A stretch of DNA of 64,000 nt from Candidatus Symbiopectobacterium endolongispinus (GCF_018777385.1 NZ_JAFJYB010000002.1:62001-126000), one strand, 5' to 3'. Shown: positions 34,358 through 44,546, counted from the stretch's first letter. Translations and numbers: made by a program. The notes: generated by a model not told the origin, from the sequence alone.

Positions 34358-35061
34358 ATGAAATGGCCATGGAAAACACAGCACGCACCGGAAAGCATCC
34401 CCATTCAGTGGCAAGATGCTCTTGCCATTCCGCTGTTGGCACCGTTAAGCGATAGCGAGCAACAGCGACTTATCCTGCTTGCCAGTGATTTTTTACATCA
34501 AAAACGTATCATTCCTTTACAGGGACTGACGCTGACTTCCGTTATGGAGCAGCGAATCGCACTGCTGTTTTGCTTGCCCGTTCTCAAGCTCGGCATTGAA
34601 TGGCTAAACGGTTTCCATGAGGTGTTAATCTATCCCGGCCCTTTTATTGTTAATGATGAATGGCAGGATGATATCGGTCTGGTGCACGCCGGGCCAGTGG
34701 TGCAATCCGGACAAAGCTGGGATCATGGTCCCATCATATCGAACTGGCAAGAAGTACAGGACAGTTTCGATTTATCGGGGTTCAATCTGGTCATTCATGA
34801 AGTCACGCACAAGTTGGAGAGGATGCCGCCAGCATGGATCCCTATGCGGCCCAGGATCCGACCGAGTGCTTTGCGGTGCTCTCTGAATATTTTTTCAGCG
34901 CACCAGAGCTTCTTTTCGAACGTTTTCCTACGCTTTATGGCTGTTTTAGTTGCTTCTACCAGCAGGATACACTGGCGCGATTAAAATCCTGGCAGCAGGC
35001 GAATCAGCGGACCCCCCGTGCTATATTGATGAAGAATTGGTCTTGGCTGTACACAGCCTAA
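34358..35061 (+). pseudogene. mtfA: MtfA (Mlc titration factor), internal deletion
   Basis: MtfA is a cytosolic metallopeptidase that binds Mlc and so relieves repression of ptsG. The N-terminus (MKWPWK) and the segment [13 protein letters not shown] with the HExxH zinc motif are intact. After that about 40 codons present in E. coli (including the middle of the peptidase domain) are missing, and the frame changes near 34815. The C-terminal part ([29 protein letters not shown], shown in two frames) follows. The third zinc ligand region is lost, so the product would be inactive. Confidence 0.88.
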
Positions 35062-35137
35062 GCAATCAGACAATACGGGCGAATTTACCGTTGACAGCCT
35101 GCCAGCCGACCGATAATATTCGCCCCGCTTACGCAAT

Positions 35138-35213
35138 TCCTCTGTAGTTCAGTCGGTAGAACGGCGGACTGTTAATCCGTATGTCACTGGTTCGAGTCCA
35201 GTCAGAGGAGCCA
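35138..35213 (+). tRNA. asnT: tRNA-Asn(GTT)
   Basis: A 76-nt cloverleaf with acceptor TCCTCTG/CAGAGGA, anticodon loop CTGTTAA (anticodon GTT), T-loop TTCGAGT and encoded CCA. A truncated integrase begins about 120 bp downstream in the same direction, so its 3' end was probably an attachment site. tRNA-Asn genes are known island sites, for example for the Yersinia high-pathogenicity island. Confidence 0.96.
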
Positions 35214-35331
35214 AATTCAAAAAAATAATGCAAGAATCCTTTCCCGACACGCGCTAACTTTCCCTCCGCATCGGGTGAATTTGGTGGTCAGGTATGGGGT
35301 CTTTCCGGTTCGATAAAGGAGTGACCCTCAT

Positions 35332-35730
35332 ATGTCCCTTAAAGACACGAAAATCCGCAACGTAAAGCCTCCCGTTACCCCCATAAAACTGTCCGATTCT
35401 CATGGTATGTATCTTCACGTTAAACCAACAGGTTCGCGCTTCTGGTATTTCAGATATTACTTCGGCGGCAAAGAAACCCGCATCGCATTGGGCGCGTATC
35501 CGTTAATCAGTCTGTCTGAAGCGCGTCAGAAACGCGATGTACTCCGAAAACAACTGGCGAACAACATCAACCCAATGCAGCAGCGCATCGCTGAAAAAGC
35601 CGCCCACTCCCCTAAAAAATGCCTTAAAGTCGTCGCCCTAAGCTGGCATGGCAGCAACAAGGCCTGGTCAGAAAACAACGCCGCCCGGCTGCTTGCCAGC
35701 TTAGCTAAATACAGTTACCGTTTTTCGTAG
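35332..35730 (+). pseudogene. Truncated P4-type tyrosine integrase
   Basis: N-terminal 132 residues of a tyrosine-recombinase integrase: the DUF4102 arm-binding domain (MSLKDTKIRNVKPP, GGKETRIALGAYPLISLSEARQKRD) and the start of the core-binding domain (ALSWHGSNKAWSENNAARLLASL). The catalytic domain (R-H-R-Y) is absent; the frame ends at 35730 where the family would have about 270 more residues. Its position just after tRNA-Asn marks the left edge of a decayed integrative island. Confidence 0.88.
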
Positions 35731-35825
35731 CAGCATGCCGCAGGAATATCAGCGTTATAAGATCTTTTATGAAAGCTTTCATCAACAGGCCTTAGGAGTG
35801 CGGGTTAACTTTGTGGTAGAACAAC

Positions 35826-36032
35826 ATGAAGGAAAGTGAGATCTCGAGTTTCTCCCGGTATTTAGCCGCTACAGGGAAGCTTGACGAGGACACGCAAAAG
35901 CACTGTCAGCATTTACTTAATGAGCGATATTCTGCTGCGGGCATTCCGACTCATGGTTTTGATGCGATATCGGATTATATAAGACCAGTGACTCACTCTT
36001 TACTTGATGTACTCACGGGCCCCATTCAGTAA
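35826..36032 (+). CDS. Small hypothetical protein downstream of integrase stub
   Basis: A 68-residue frame starting MKESEISSFSRYLAATG; family not recognised. Its start overlaps the end of an upstream open stretch (35733-35830, ending VNFVVEQHEGK), giving the look of a two-gene island cargo remnant. Either could be the tail of a larger deleted gene. Existence as a real gene is uncertain. Confidence 0.3.
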   Translation: MKESEISSFSRYLAATGKLDEDTQKHCQHLLNERYSAAGIPTHGFDAISDYIRPVTHSLLDVLTGPIQ

Positions 36033-36090
36033 GTCTAATCAAACAACATGACACAATGTCCAGCCAGGGCGGATCCCACAGTAACAGGGA

Positions 36091-36126
36091 TACTGACTCA
36101 TCAACCCCGACGTTGATGAGTCAGTA
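36091..36126. terminator. Perfect 14-bp hairpin
   Basis: TACTGACTCATCAA and its exact complement TTGATGAGTCAGTA flank an 8-nt loop (CCCCGACG). It lies about 60 bp after the small frame ending at 36032. No long T run follows, so it may be a terminator without U-tract or the end of a lost mobile element. Confidence 0.5.
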
Positions 36127-36389
36127 TTCTGGTTACCGGATATGCTCTGTGTGACTTGCTTAACACGACGAAAATTAAGCTGTACCCCATCGATCAGGAC
36201 ATCGACCACACTGGCAAAAACGAAATCAGTATGTTGCAAGGGCTCTCACCATCAATGGCTCAGTTTGACGTGATACTTACACACCATTTTGAGCAGCATT
36301 GATAGGGTGTAAACCACGTGGACATTTGCAGGATGGCGGCAGAGCAAGTAGGTTTGTGACGTAATAGACTATCTAATAAGGAAATCAGC

Positions 36390-38024
36390 GTGAAGCAATG
36401 GTTGGCAAAACTCTTTGGCAAGAAACACATCGAAGAACAAATGGATGCTGGCACGGCATTCCCGATCCCCTGGGAAGGTAGCCGGCAGAGCATCTACCTT
36501 TTTTTATCCCCTTATGCGCAAGGCAGCGAACCGCTGCCGGAAAACGCGCAAACGCTCCCGGATGAAAATACACAAGCAGGAGAGCTACGCTGGGTAGCAG
36601 GCGGCATGGACGGCGCATTTGGTCATCATGGCGGTAGCGCAGGCTCAGAAGAGACTGCCATACAATTACTCAGCGCACTTGGCGCTGCGACTGAATCCCC
36701 CTCACTGGCAAATATACAGAAACTGTATGCCTTGCTGAGAAATGAGCCTCCGCTAGATTACATCGATATCCTGATGGAGAAACTACCGCAAGCCTCTGCG
36801 TTATCCTCGCAGAAAGTGCACGATATGATGCTGTGGCTGGCGATGGAAAGCCCCGATCGTAACCCCGTGAAATGTGCCGTTGCGCTGCTGGCATATTTCC
36901 CTTCACAGGAGAATCAGGCGCTGGTTAGCCTGCTTGGATTACACGGGGAATTTACTCTTTTCAGCGCCGTCGCATTACACAATATATTGCCTGCCGAATC
37001 TCACGAAACCGCACTGGTGGCACGGGCAAAACGAGTGGCCAGTTGGGGACGCATTCAGCTTATCGAGCGTTTGCCGGATGAGGTGTCGTCAACCACCCGT
37101 GACTGGCTACTGCGCGAAGGCTATTCAAACTCAGTGATGCCGGAATACACCGCCTGGGATTGTGCCACCAAAGGCAAACTTTTAACGGTGTTGACGAGCG
37201 GGAACGTTGACGCTGAACTACTGCTCGGTGCTGGTGAAATACTTTCTGCACTGATTTACGGTGGCCCAGCACGTGATATCCATGACTATGTTGACGGCTC
37301 ACTGGCCTGCCATCACTACCTGGTGTTAATTCGGCAGTCAACCGATGACAACGCGCGCAACTTAACTGAGAGCCGGGGTTATCAGCGACTTTATCAGCGA
37401 TAAGGATAAAAACTGGGAACACCTACTGGCTCAAGGATGGAGCGAAGAGATTAGACAGAAAATTGGCGAAGATGCGCAGGCGATACTGGCTCAACCGAAA
37501 TGGCGGACAAAGGTAGAAAGGGATTTATCTGCCAGCGACCAGTCTGACTTTTTCTTAACCGTCCACTCAGCGAAGTTATTGGGCATTGATACCTGGGATG
37601 TTATTTTTGCCAGACAGTCTGCTTCTTCACAAGAGAATAACTGGTACGAATTAATGCGCACCAGTGTTCCAAAGCGTTTGAAGCACATCCTATCCCTTGC
37701 AGAATCACAACTTGATCTGGATGCAATTGCTACTGGTCCCGATACGCAACTGGGCTTCGGCCCTCAATATCAGCAACACAGTGCGCTCGATTTTATACTT
37801 CAGGATCTCCATCGCTTTCCGGGTATGGGCTGGACACTGATAAAAACGGTTTACACAGCCCGGTTATCCGCAACCGTCATATGGCGCTCAACGCGATTGA
37901 GAGTTGGTCGCCCGCTCAGCTCCCGGTGGAACTACACGAGTTGCTTGAGGTTGCACGACAGCAGGAACCAGACGAAAAAATTCGTGAACAGTTAGACAAA
38001 GCGCTGGCGGGAAACAACGCTTGA
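36390..38024 (+). pseudogene. HEAT-like protein of unknown function near T6SS genes, two frameshifts
   Basis: A protein of about 545 codons rich in short helical repeats. It starts at GTG 36390 (MKQWLAKLFGKKHIEEQMDAG, SD AAGGAA). The frame changes near 37375 (after TESRG, resuming as VISDFISDKDKNW) and again at the A5 tract 37842-37846 (one A lost, resuming as GLHSPVIRNRHMALNAIESW). Relatives occur in Enterobacterales, sometimes under the doubtful name limonene hydroxylase; the function is unknown. It lies between the integrase stub and hcp, so it may be island cargo. Confidence 0.65.
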
Positions 38025-38767
38025 GACGTAGGAAATTTCTTTACCGTCAGCTTGATAGTCCATAGCGTGGCGGTAACTCGGCATCCTGCCGTTCACCCTG
38101 AGTGCCACTAAACCAGAAGGCATGCTGATAGCGTGCCTGAAACAACTTATGCGCCGGAAAACGGTGATATATGGGTACAGCCGGAGAGCACTTTACTGTA
38201 ATTTTCGTTGTTGCTGCCATTGAGCGATGAGAACTATTGCTGTCAGCGGGTATAGTAAATCTGATTTTGCTATGTTAACCAAGCATAGTTTACATTGAAA
38301 TAAACAATTTACATCGCTCGCATTTATGAAAAATTCTCTTTAATTTAAATAGATAAGTAAGATACTCTTAACCCCCCCCCCTTTGGCAGAGTCACGAACC
38401 TGCCGGTGCCGTTCTTTATCAAAGATACTTATGAGCTGTTCAGTATGCAGTTAACGCCGACTGAAAACATTGTAAGCACACCCGTTTTAATTCCACACAC
38501 TTTTTGAGATTTCTGTTTTCTCAGCCATCAGGCGATACCCCTCCAGTGTCATCAATCATCGCCCCTATATCTTAAGTTGCTTGTCGGCAACTCACTCAGC
38601 CGTTTTCAGCACAAACACGCATTCTGCGCAATATCTTGCGCAAATTTCATTTACAAACAGCGAACGGCTAATTTTATTCAATTAAAACAATCATATAATT
38701 AATAGCGCAAATATTGCTAATTCACCGGTGTTATTTTAAAACCCGTTTAACAACAAGGAGCAACACT
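38025..38767. other. 743-bp gap before hcp
   Basis: Mostly non-coding. On the minus strand near 38055-38160 a short open stretch (FPAHKLFQARYQHAFWFSG, ending at YGLSS) looks like a gene fragment but is not identified. A C9 run is at about 38373-38381. The last 100 bp should hold the hcp promoter. Confidence 0.4.
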
Positions 38768-39286
38768 ATGCCAACGCCATGCTATATCAGCATCGAAGGA
38801 AAAACGCAGGGCAATATCACCGCAGGTGCCTTCACCTCTGACTCCGTCGGCAACATATACGTGCAGGGCCACGAAGATGAAATGCTGGTACAGGAATTCA
38901 AACACGTTGTCACCGTACCGACTGACCCGCAATCAGGCCAGCCTTCTGGTCAACGCGTCCACAAACCGTTCAAATTCACCGTCGCGTTGAACAAAGCCGT
39001 TCCGCTGATGTACAACGCGCTGGCCTCCGGTGAAATGCTGCCGACCGTGACCCTGAAGTGGTATCGCACTTCCGTGGAAGGCAAGCAGGAGCACTTCTTC
39101 TCTACCGTGTTGACTGACGCCACCATCGTGGACATCAACTGCCAGATGCCACACAGCCAGGCCCCGTCAAAGCTGGACTATACCCAGCTTATCGAAGTCC
39201 CTCTGGCCTACCGCAAAATCGACTGGGAGCACACTGTTGCCGGAACCTCTGGTTCTGATGACTGGCGTGCGCCGGTCGAAGCGTAA
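38768..39286 (+). CDS. hcp: Type VI secretion tube protein Hcp
   Basis: Hcp forms the hexameric rings of the T6SS inner tube and is secreted. The 172-residue protein starts MPTPCYISIEGKTQGNIT and keeps VGNIYVQGHEDEM, HKPFKFTVALNKAVPL and the C-terminal KIDWEHTVAG, all typical of the Enterobacterales T6SS-1 Hcp. ATG 38768 follows AAGGAG. It is intact and followed by vgrG, the usual hcp-vgrG-adaptor order, but no T6SS baseplate or sheath gene is in the window, so this is an orphan module. Confidence 0.95.
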   Translation: MPTPCYISIEGKTQGNITAGAFTSDSVGNIYVQGHEDEMLVQEFKHVVTVPTDPQSGQPSGQRVHKPFKFTVALNKAVPLMYNALASGEMLPTVTLKWYRTSVEGKQEHFFSTVLTDATIVDINCQMPHSQAPSKLDYTQLIEVPLAYRKIDWEHTVAGTSGSDDWRAPVEA

Positions 39287-39377
39287 TGCGCCTTTGACAC
39301 GGCCATGTGCCGGGTTTTCTGCCCTGATTCATGGCCTGCGCCATGCCTGAGTGTGGATGATGGTATCAGGAGGACGT

Positions 39378-41387
39378 GTGGCAAACAGTACAGGATTACA
39401 GTTCACGGTAAAGGTTGGCGCATTGCCCGAAAGCACCTTTGCCGTGGTGGATTTTCAACTGAGCGAGGTGCTGAATCAGCCGTTCACCATGTCGCTGAAT
39501 CTGGCCAGTGCTCAGCCGGGTATCGATTTTGGCGCAGTGCTGGACCAGCCCTGCGAGCTGCTGGTGTGGTATGAGGGTGAACTGAAGCGCCAGGTGAGCG
39601 GGATTGTCAGCGCCTTTGCCCAGGGTGACACCGGCTTTCGGCGCACCCGCTATCAGGCGGAAGTGCGTCCGGCACTGTGGCGGCTGGGTCTGCGTACCAA
39701 CGCCCGCATCTTTCAAGCACAAAAACCGGAGGCAATTATCGGTACCTTGCTGGAAGAATCCGGCATTACCGATTATGCCTTTGCGCTGCGTAACGACCAT
39801 GCGGTGCGTGAATACTGCGTGCAGTACCGGGAAAGCGATTTGGCCTTTGTCACCAGGCTGGCCGCAGAGGAAGGTCTGTATTTCTTCCACGAGTTTGAAG
39901 CGGGTAAGCACCGAGTGGTGTTTGCCGATGATGCCGTGGCGCTCGGCCAAGGTCCTGAGCTGTTCTTCAATCTTGCGGCACAGGGGCTGAGCGAAGGCGA
40001 GTATGTGCGCCGTTTTCGCTATGCCGAGGCGGTCAGCACCGCCGAAGTTGCCATAAAGGATCACAGTTTCAAAACGCCAGCCTATGGCCTGCTGCACAGC
40101 AAGCTGAGCGCTGAGCTGGCGCACCAGCGTGAAAGCTACCAGCATTTCGACTACCCGGGGCGCTTCAAGTAAGACCAGAGCGGTAAGGCCTTTACGGGCT
40201 ACCGATTGGATGCACTACGCGCTGGCGCGATGACCGGCTCCGGCGAATCCAACGCCGCGATGCTGATGCCGGGCAACAGCTTTACGCTCACGGAACACCC
40301 TAATCTGGCACTCAACATCCCATGGCAACTGGTGGCGATCATCCACAGTGGTCAGCAACCGCAGGCGTTGGAAGAGGAAGGCGGCGGCGAGCCGACCACC
40401 TACAGCAACCGCTTCGAGGTCATCAAAGCCAGCGCCACCTGGCGCGCTGAGCTGCCGTACAAACCGATGGTGGATGGTCCGCAGATAGCGACTGTGGTCG
40501 GCCCTGCCGGTGAGGAAATCTACTGCGATGAACATGGCCGGGTGAAACTGCAATTCCCGTGGGACCGCTACGGCTCGAGTGACGACCAGAGTTCGTGCTG
40601 GGTGCGTGTCAGTCAGGGATGGGCAGGCGGTCAGTACGGGCTGATAGCCATCCCACGCATCGGCCATGAGGTGATTGTCAGCTTTCTGGAGGGCGATCCG
40701 GACCAGCCGATTGTCACTGGTCGCATTTTCCATGCCACCAATCCGTCGCCATATCCGCTGCCCGCCAACAAAACGCGCACCGTATTGCGCACCGCAACAC
40801 ACCAGGGCAATGGTTTCAACGAACTGCGTTTTGAAGACCTGGCCGGACAGGAAGAGGTGTTTATTCATGCCCAGAAGGACATGAACACCGTAGTGCTGAA
40901 TAATCAGTCTACCTTGGTAGAAAACGATCAGTTTTCACACATAAAAAATAACATGCACCACACCATCGATAACGAATATCGCATGCTGGTGAAAAAAGAG
41001 GCATCCCTTACAACCAATACGTCACTTCATGTAAAAGCGGATGATGGCTTATTTGTGAATGGCGCAAAGGAAATTCATCCGTCATCCGGTCAAAAAATAG
41101 TGATCGATGCAGGAAGTGAAATAACGTTACAGGCGGCAGGACATTTCATAAAAATTGACTCGTCAGGTATCAGCACCAGCAGCATCGTCAATATGGGAAG
41201 TGGCACTCCCGGAGAGGGCAGCGGTTGGAAGGGGAAACTACCTGAAATCGTTAATCAAAAATCCCCCTCATTGCTTGCCGAGATAACACCAGCGATTTCT
41301 CTGGCAGAGACAAAACCCCTGTGCCTGACCTGTTTGATGAAGGCCGCAGTCAGTGGGCAAACATTGGTTGTCAGAGGGGAGAAATAA
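39378..41387 (+). pseudogene. vgrG: VgrG spike protein, internal TAA
   Basis: VgrG is the trimeric T6SS tip that carries effectors. From GTG 39378 (after AGGAGG) the frame covers the gp27-like part ([39 protein letters not shown]), the gp5 OB-fold ([42 protein letters not shown]) and the needle region. TAA at 40170-40172 (after PGRFK) splits it at codon 265 of about 670; the rest stays in frame. The C-terminal tail has a C-x-x-C (LCLTC), perhaps an adaptor or effector contact. The stop overlaps the next gene by one base. Confidence 0.92.
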
Positions 41388-41866
41388 TGGCTGATGAACT
41401 CAACACTCACCTGAATGCCTATGGTTTGGTATGCGACCTGCAATATGAACGCTACTTTCAAAAGGAGCTGGTTTATGAAAAGGCCACAGTTTTACCGTTA
41501 TTTCGAACGTATCCTGACGCACAGATAGCCTGGAGCGGTCCCTGGATTATCCAACTGGATGCTGCACCAGGGTATCGAGATCAATTGCTCGAACTCGCTC
41601 AGAAGTGTCCATAAGTCACATGGATAAAAAGTGAAAATGATATCGACCTGTTGGCCGCCCACTTTGCACAACAGTTGAACGTCAGACTGGAAGATGGACG
41701 GATCGCACTTTTTCGATTTTATGACCCCAGGGTATTACACCGGGTCAAAGATATCTTAGCGCAGCCACAGAGGGAAGAAATGCTGCAAGGAATAACAGAA
41801 TGGCGATATTCCCTTGCAGTAAGCGATTATTCGCTACGTTTGAATGCGACAGGATTGGCGTCATGA
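41387..41866 (+). pseudogene. DUF4123 T6SS adaptor, internal TAA
   Basis: DUF4123 (Tap/TEC-type) proteins load effectors onto a cognate VgrG. The frame starts MADELNTHLNAYGLVCD, overlapping the vgrG stop by one base, and shows the family pattern WSGPWIIQL and RFYDPRVL. TAA at 41612-41614 cuts it after QKCP at residue 75, while the same frame continues to 41866 (about 160 codons in all). It is followed by an overlapping start (TCATGA) of the gene that should encode the effector. Confidence 0.85.
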
Positions 41867-41876
41867 AGTTTAGCAT
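41863..41876 (+). pseudogene. Start of the presumed T6SS effector gene, cut by ISL3 element
   Basis: An ATG overlaps the DUF4123 stop (TCATGA) and reads four codons (MKFS) before the IS begins. In hcp-vgrG-DUF4123 modules the next gene is normally the effector, so this is probably all that remains of it at this locus. The remainder is not found in the window. Confidence 0.5.
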
Positions 41877-43189
41877 GGTCTTCCCCTATCATGATGGGAG
41901 ACTCATAACCCCATGTTTAACCTGCCGTAATGGAACATCACTGCCACCTTAAAGCGTTCTTTGTTCCGGTATCCTCTGGACTTGATCCGCAGCAGCCTTA
42001 TCTTGCTGTTTAGTGACTCTGCATTACCGTTTGATACCCTGTGTTTCATGGCATTCAGGATCCCGTACAGTCGTTTACGTAACGTCCGGGCGGCGCTGCT
42101 TAGTAGCGGGACACCAACGTCTTTTGCCATCCCTATCCATTCCAGCCACAGACGCCTGCTGTGTTCGTCATACCGGCGGTTCCAGAGTTCCCGGGCCAGC
42201 GCCTTCATTGCCCAGCAACGGCTGGTATCAGGCAGAACCATCTGCGCTGCTTCCAGTCTTTCTGCTATTCGACCATGACGTTTATGGCGACCGTACAACC
42301 ACAGATAACGGGAACGATGTGCACTTTTTCGTGCCGGTAACGGGATGGTTTTCATCTCCAACTGTCGTGTTTTATCTACGACGGCACAGAGCATTTTCGC
42401 TACATGGAAGTGGTCGAACGCGATCTTCTCCACCGCGTTAGGCAGATGGAGCCGCGCTGCGCTTATATAGGATAGATTCATGTCCATCGACAGGGTTTTA
42501 ATGGATTCAATCTGGCGGTCACCCAGACTCCGGAGATAGCCAGCAAGACTTTCAACTCCGCGATCATCTTTGAGTTCCAATGCCTGTCCTTGGGTATCAG
42601 AGATAACGGTGACGTACTGATGCCCCTTTTTGAAAGCGACCTCATCAACACAGAGATGACGTGCGGCCTGAGGTGTTTTTCGACGGGCCAGTCCACGCTT
42701 AACCGCCCGTTGCATAATATTATCGACAGCATTCCAGCTCAGCCTCAGCTGTTTCCTGACGGCATCCACGGTGCTGATTTTCAGCCATGAGATAACGAAC
42801 GACTCGAACAACAGCGTATACCGGCTACCGGGGCCGGCCCATGGAACAGACAGCGTCTGGTAGCCATGCTCCGGGCACATAATACGGGGTACATCAGCTT
42901 CGACTATTGTCGCGAACTGACAGGTATCGAGATGGCGCCATTTACGATGTCGGTGATCGTGAATAGGACAAGATTTCCCGCAGGTTGGACAGGTTAACTG
43001 AGTGTTTTTCGCAATCTCAACTGTAACGGTAACAGAACCGGCATTTTCATCGAGAGAAAGAGACTTTACCTGCCACGGAATAGACAGGTTGAGGATATGA
43101 GCGTAGAGAGACTTTTCGTCCATGGTGGTGACCTCTGGCGATTTAATACGCCATTATCATGCCTTCAGCCACCACAACAAGGGAAGACC
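41877..43189 (-). mobile_element. ISL3-family insertion sequence, copy 1 (complete)
   Basis: About 1.31 kb with one transposase. The left end begins GGTCTTCCCCTATCATG; the right end, read inward on the minus strand, begins GGTCTTCCCTTGTTGTG. The two match at the first nine bases and then partly, with a shared GTGG/TGGG motif, so both inverted repeats are present. The flanking 8-mers differ (tttagcat and cattcacg), so no target duplication is seen, which points to recombination after insertion. Limits are uncertain by 1 bp. Confidence 0.85.
41903..43123 (-). CDS. ISL3-family transposase, copy 1
   Basis: A 406-residue DDE transposase. The N-terminal zinc-finger region has CPTCGKSC followed by HDHRHRKWRHLDTC; then the helix-turn-helix (VRKQLRLSWNAVDNIM) and the DDE core (LCVDEVAFKKG, LSMDMNLSYISA, AFDHFHVAKM; C-terminal RVSNGNAESLNSKIR with the Glu). 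It is nearly identical to copy 2, differing at a few positions close to the C-terminus. Confidence 0.93.
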   Translation of the reverse strand: MDEKSLYAHILNLSIPWQVKSLSLDENAGSVTVTVEIAKNTQLTCPTCGKSCPIHDHRHRKWRHLDTCQFATIVEADVPRIMCPEHGYQTLSVPWAGPGSRYTLLFESFVISWLKISTVDAVRKQLRLSWNAVDNIMQRAVKRGLARRKTPQAARHLCVDEVAFKKGHQYVTVISDTQGQALELKDDRGVESLAGYLRSLGDRQIESIKTLSMDMNLSYISAARLHLPNAVEKIAFDHFHVAKMLCAVVDKTRQLEMKTIPLPARKSAHRSRYLWLYGRHKRHGRIAERLEAAQMVLPDTSRCWAMKALARELWNRRYDEHSRRLWLEWIGMAKDVGVPLLSSAARTLRKRLYGILNAMKHRVSNGNAESLNSKIRLLRIKSRGYRNKERFKVAVMFHYGRLNMGL

Positions 43190-44546
43190 CATTCACGAAC
43201 AGCGTTAACCGATCTCCAGGCTGAATATTTGCCTTTTTATTGATGACCGAATTCCAGCGCATAACATCTGCGATATCTACCCCGTGACGTTTGGCGATAC
43301 TCGCGAGAGAGTCTCCTTTACGCACCTGATAGGTAATGGAATTACTGTTACCCTTTTTACTGCCCGCAGAGGCCTGTACAACCTGAAGCGATTGACCAAC
43401 CTTCAAAGCGTTAGCGCTGGCTAGGTTGGTCCACTTGCGCAGATCCTGCGCGCTGACCTTCAGTTTCGCCGCAATACCTGACAAGGTGTCACCTGAACGA
43501 ACCTTGTATTCCGTGTTTGCGGATAACTGCGCCAGTTTAGCGGGTTGTACAACGGCGATTCGCCATCTGCCAACGAATCCTTCAACTGCTCAACATGTGC
43601 TTTAGGCACCATAATGTAATGTGGCCCGTTCGGAGCGGTCACATCACGTTTGTAGCCTGTGTTGTAGCTCTTCAGTTTTGTTAGCGACAAGCCAGCCATT
43701 TCAGCCGCTTGCGTCAACTCCATCTGTTGACCCAGGTCTACCTGCGCCAGTGCCCGACTTTCGTTGGGCTTAGGTAACTCAATGCCGTATTTTTTGCTAT
43801 TCTCAAGAATATTGCTTAAGGCTAACATTTTCGGGATATAAAGTGATGTTTCACGTGGTAACGCCAATGCCCAGTAACTCGTTGACCTGTCTTTTGCCTT
43901 ATTTGCTTTTACTGCTTGCAAAACACGCCCTTCACCGCTGTTATAGGCGGCTATGGTAAGTAGCCAGTCACCATCAAACATTGTGTTGAGGCGCCGCATC
44001 ATGTCTAAGGCGGCCGTCGTTGATGCAACAACATCGCTACGACCATCATACCACTGGTTCTGTTTCAAACCGTAGTTACGCCCAATGCCCGGCACAATCT
44101 GCCAGAGCCATGCGGCATTGGCAGATTGTGCCGGGCATTGGGATCAAAAGCGCTCTCCACTATGGGTAGCAGTACCAGTTCCATCGGCATTTTGCGCTGC
44201 TTAATCTGCTCGACTATCCAGTACATGTACGGCTCTGCCCGTAATGTTACATCGTGGAGATAGCTCTTATTTTTTAAGTATCGTGTTTTTTTGCTCGCGG
44301 TTCCGGACGTTATCCGGAACCTCCATCTTCAGCTCGTCGCTAATGAAGTTCCACAGGCTACGCTGCGCTAGGCCATTATTATCCAACCAGCGCGCGGATA
44401 TCTCTCGACTTCCTGTGTACTTTCCTGCTTCACCTTGACCTACTGAAGACAGACTCTGCCCATGTTGTTTCGGTTGCGAGGTGTCTTGGTAGACCCCTTG
44501 GCAACGCCAACAAGACTGAGGCGATAATAATCGCGTGAGCCTTCAT
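43190..44546 (-). pseudogene. mltD: Membrane-bound lytic transglycosylase D, multiply frameshifted and IS-truncated
   Basis: MltD cleaves peptidoglycan and is anchored as a lipoprotein. The reconstruction shows the N-terminus (MKAHAIIIASVLLA), SYLHDVTLRAEPYMYW, the SLT domain (ELVLLPIVESAFDP, then GIGRNYGLKQ, AYNSGEGRV) and LysM repeats. Lesions: frame changes near 44505, 44270 and 43570, and a 5-base palindrome-forming change near 44095. The last six or so codons are replaced by IS sequence. The catalytic ESAFDP region is just before the palindrome lesion, so the enzyme is dead. Confidence 0.9.
44081..44142. repeat. 24-bp perfect inverted repeat inside mltD
   Basis: CCCAATGCCCGGCACAATCTGCCA (written here as CCCAATGCCCGGC plus ACAATCTGCCA, 44081-44104) is exactly complementary to 44119-44142, with a 14-nt loop. 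The right arm is normal mltD coding sequence (W-Q-I-V-P-G-I-G). The left arm has extra bases compared with the family and causes a frameshift, so the palindrome itself appears to be the mutation. Confidence 0.85.

Noticed and set aside
38055..38160. Minus-strand stretch (FPAHKLFQARYQHAFWFSG) as a T6SS gene fragment
   Set aside because: It reads smoothly but I cannot assign a family, so it is left as an unidentified remnant in the gap entry.
35138..41876. A direct att repeat of the tRNA-Asn 3' end marking the right edge of the island
   Set aside because: No second copy of the tRNA 3' sequence was found by eye; the right edge appears replaced by the ISL3 junction.
41961..42441. Plus-strand frames inside the ISL3 copies
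   Set aside because: Antisense shadows of the transposase, duplicated because the element is duplicated.
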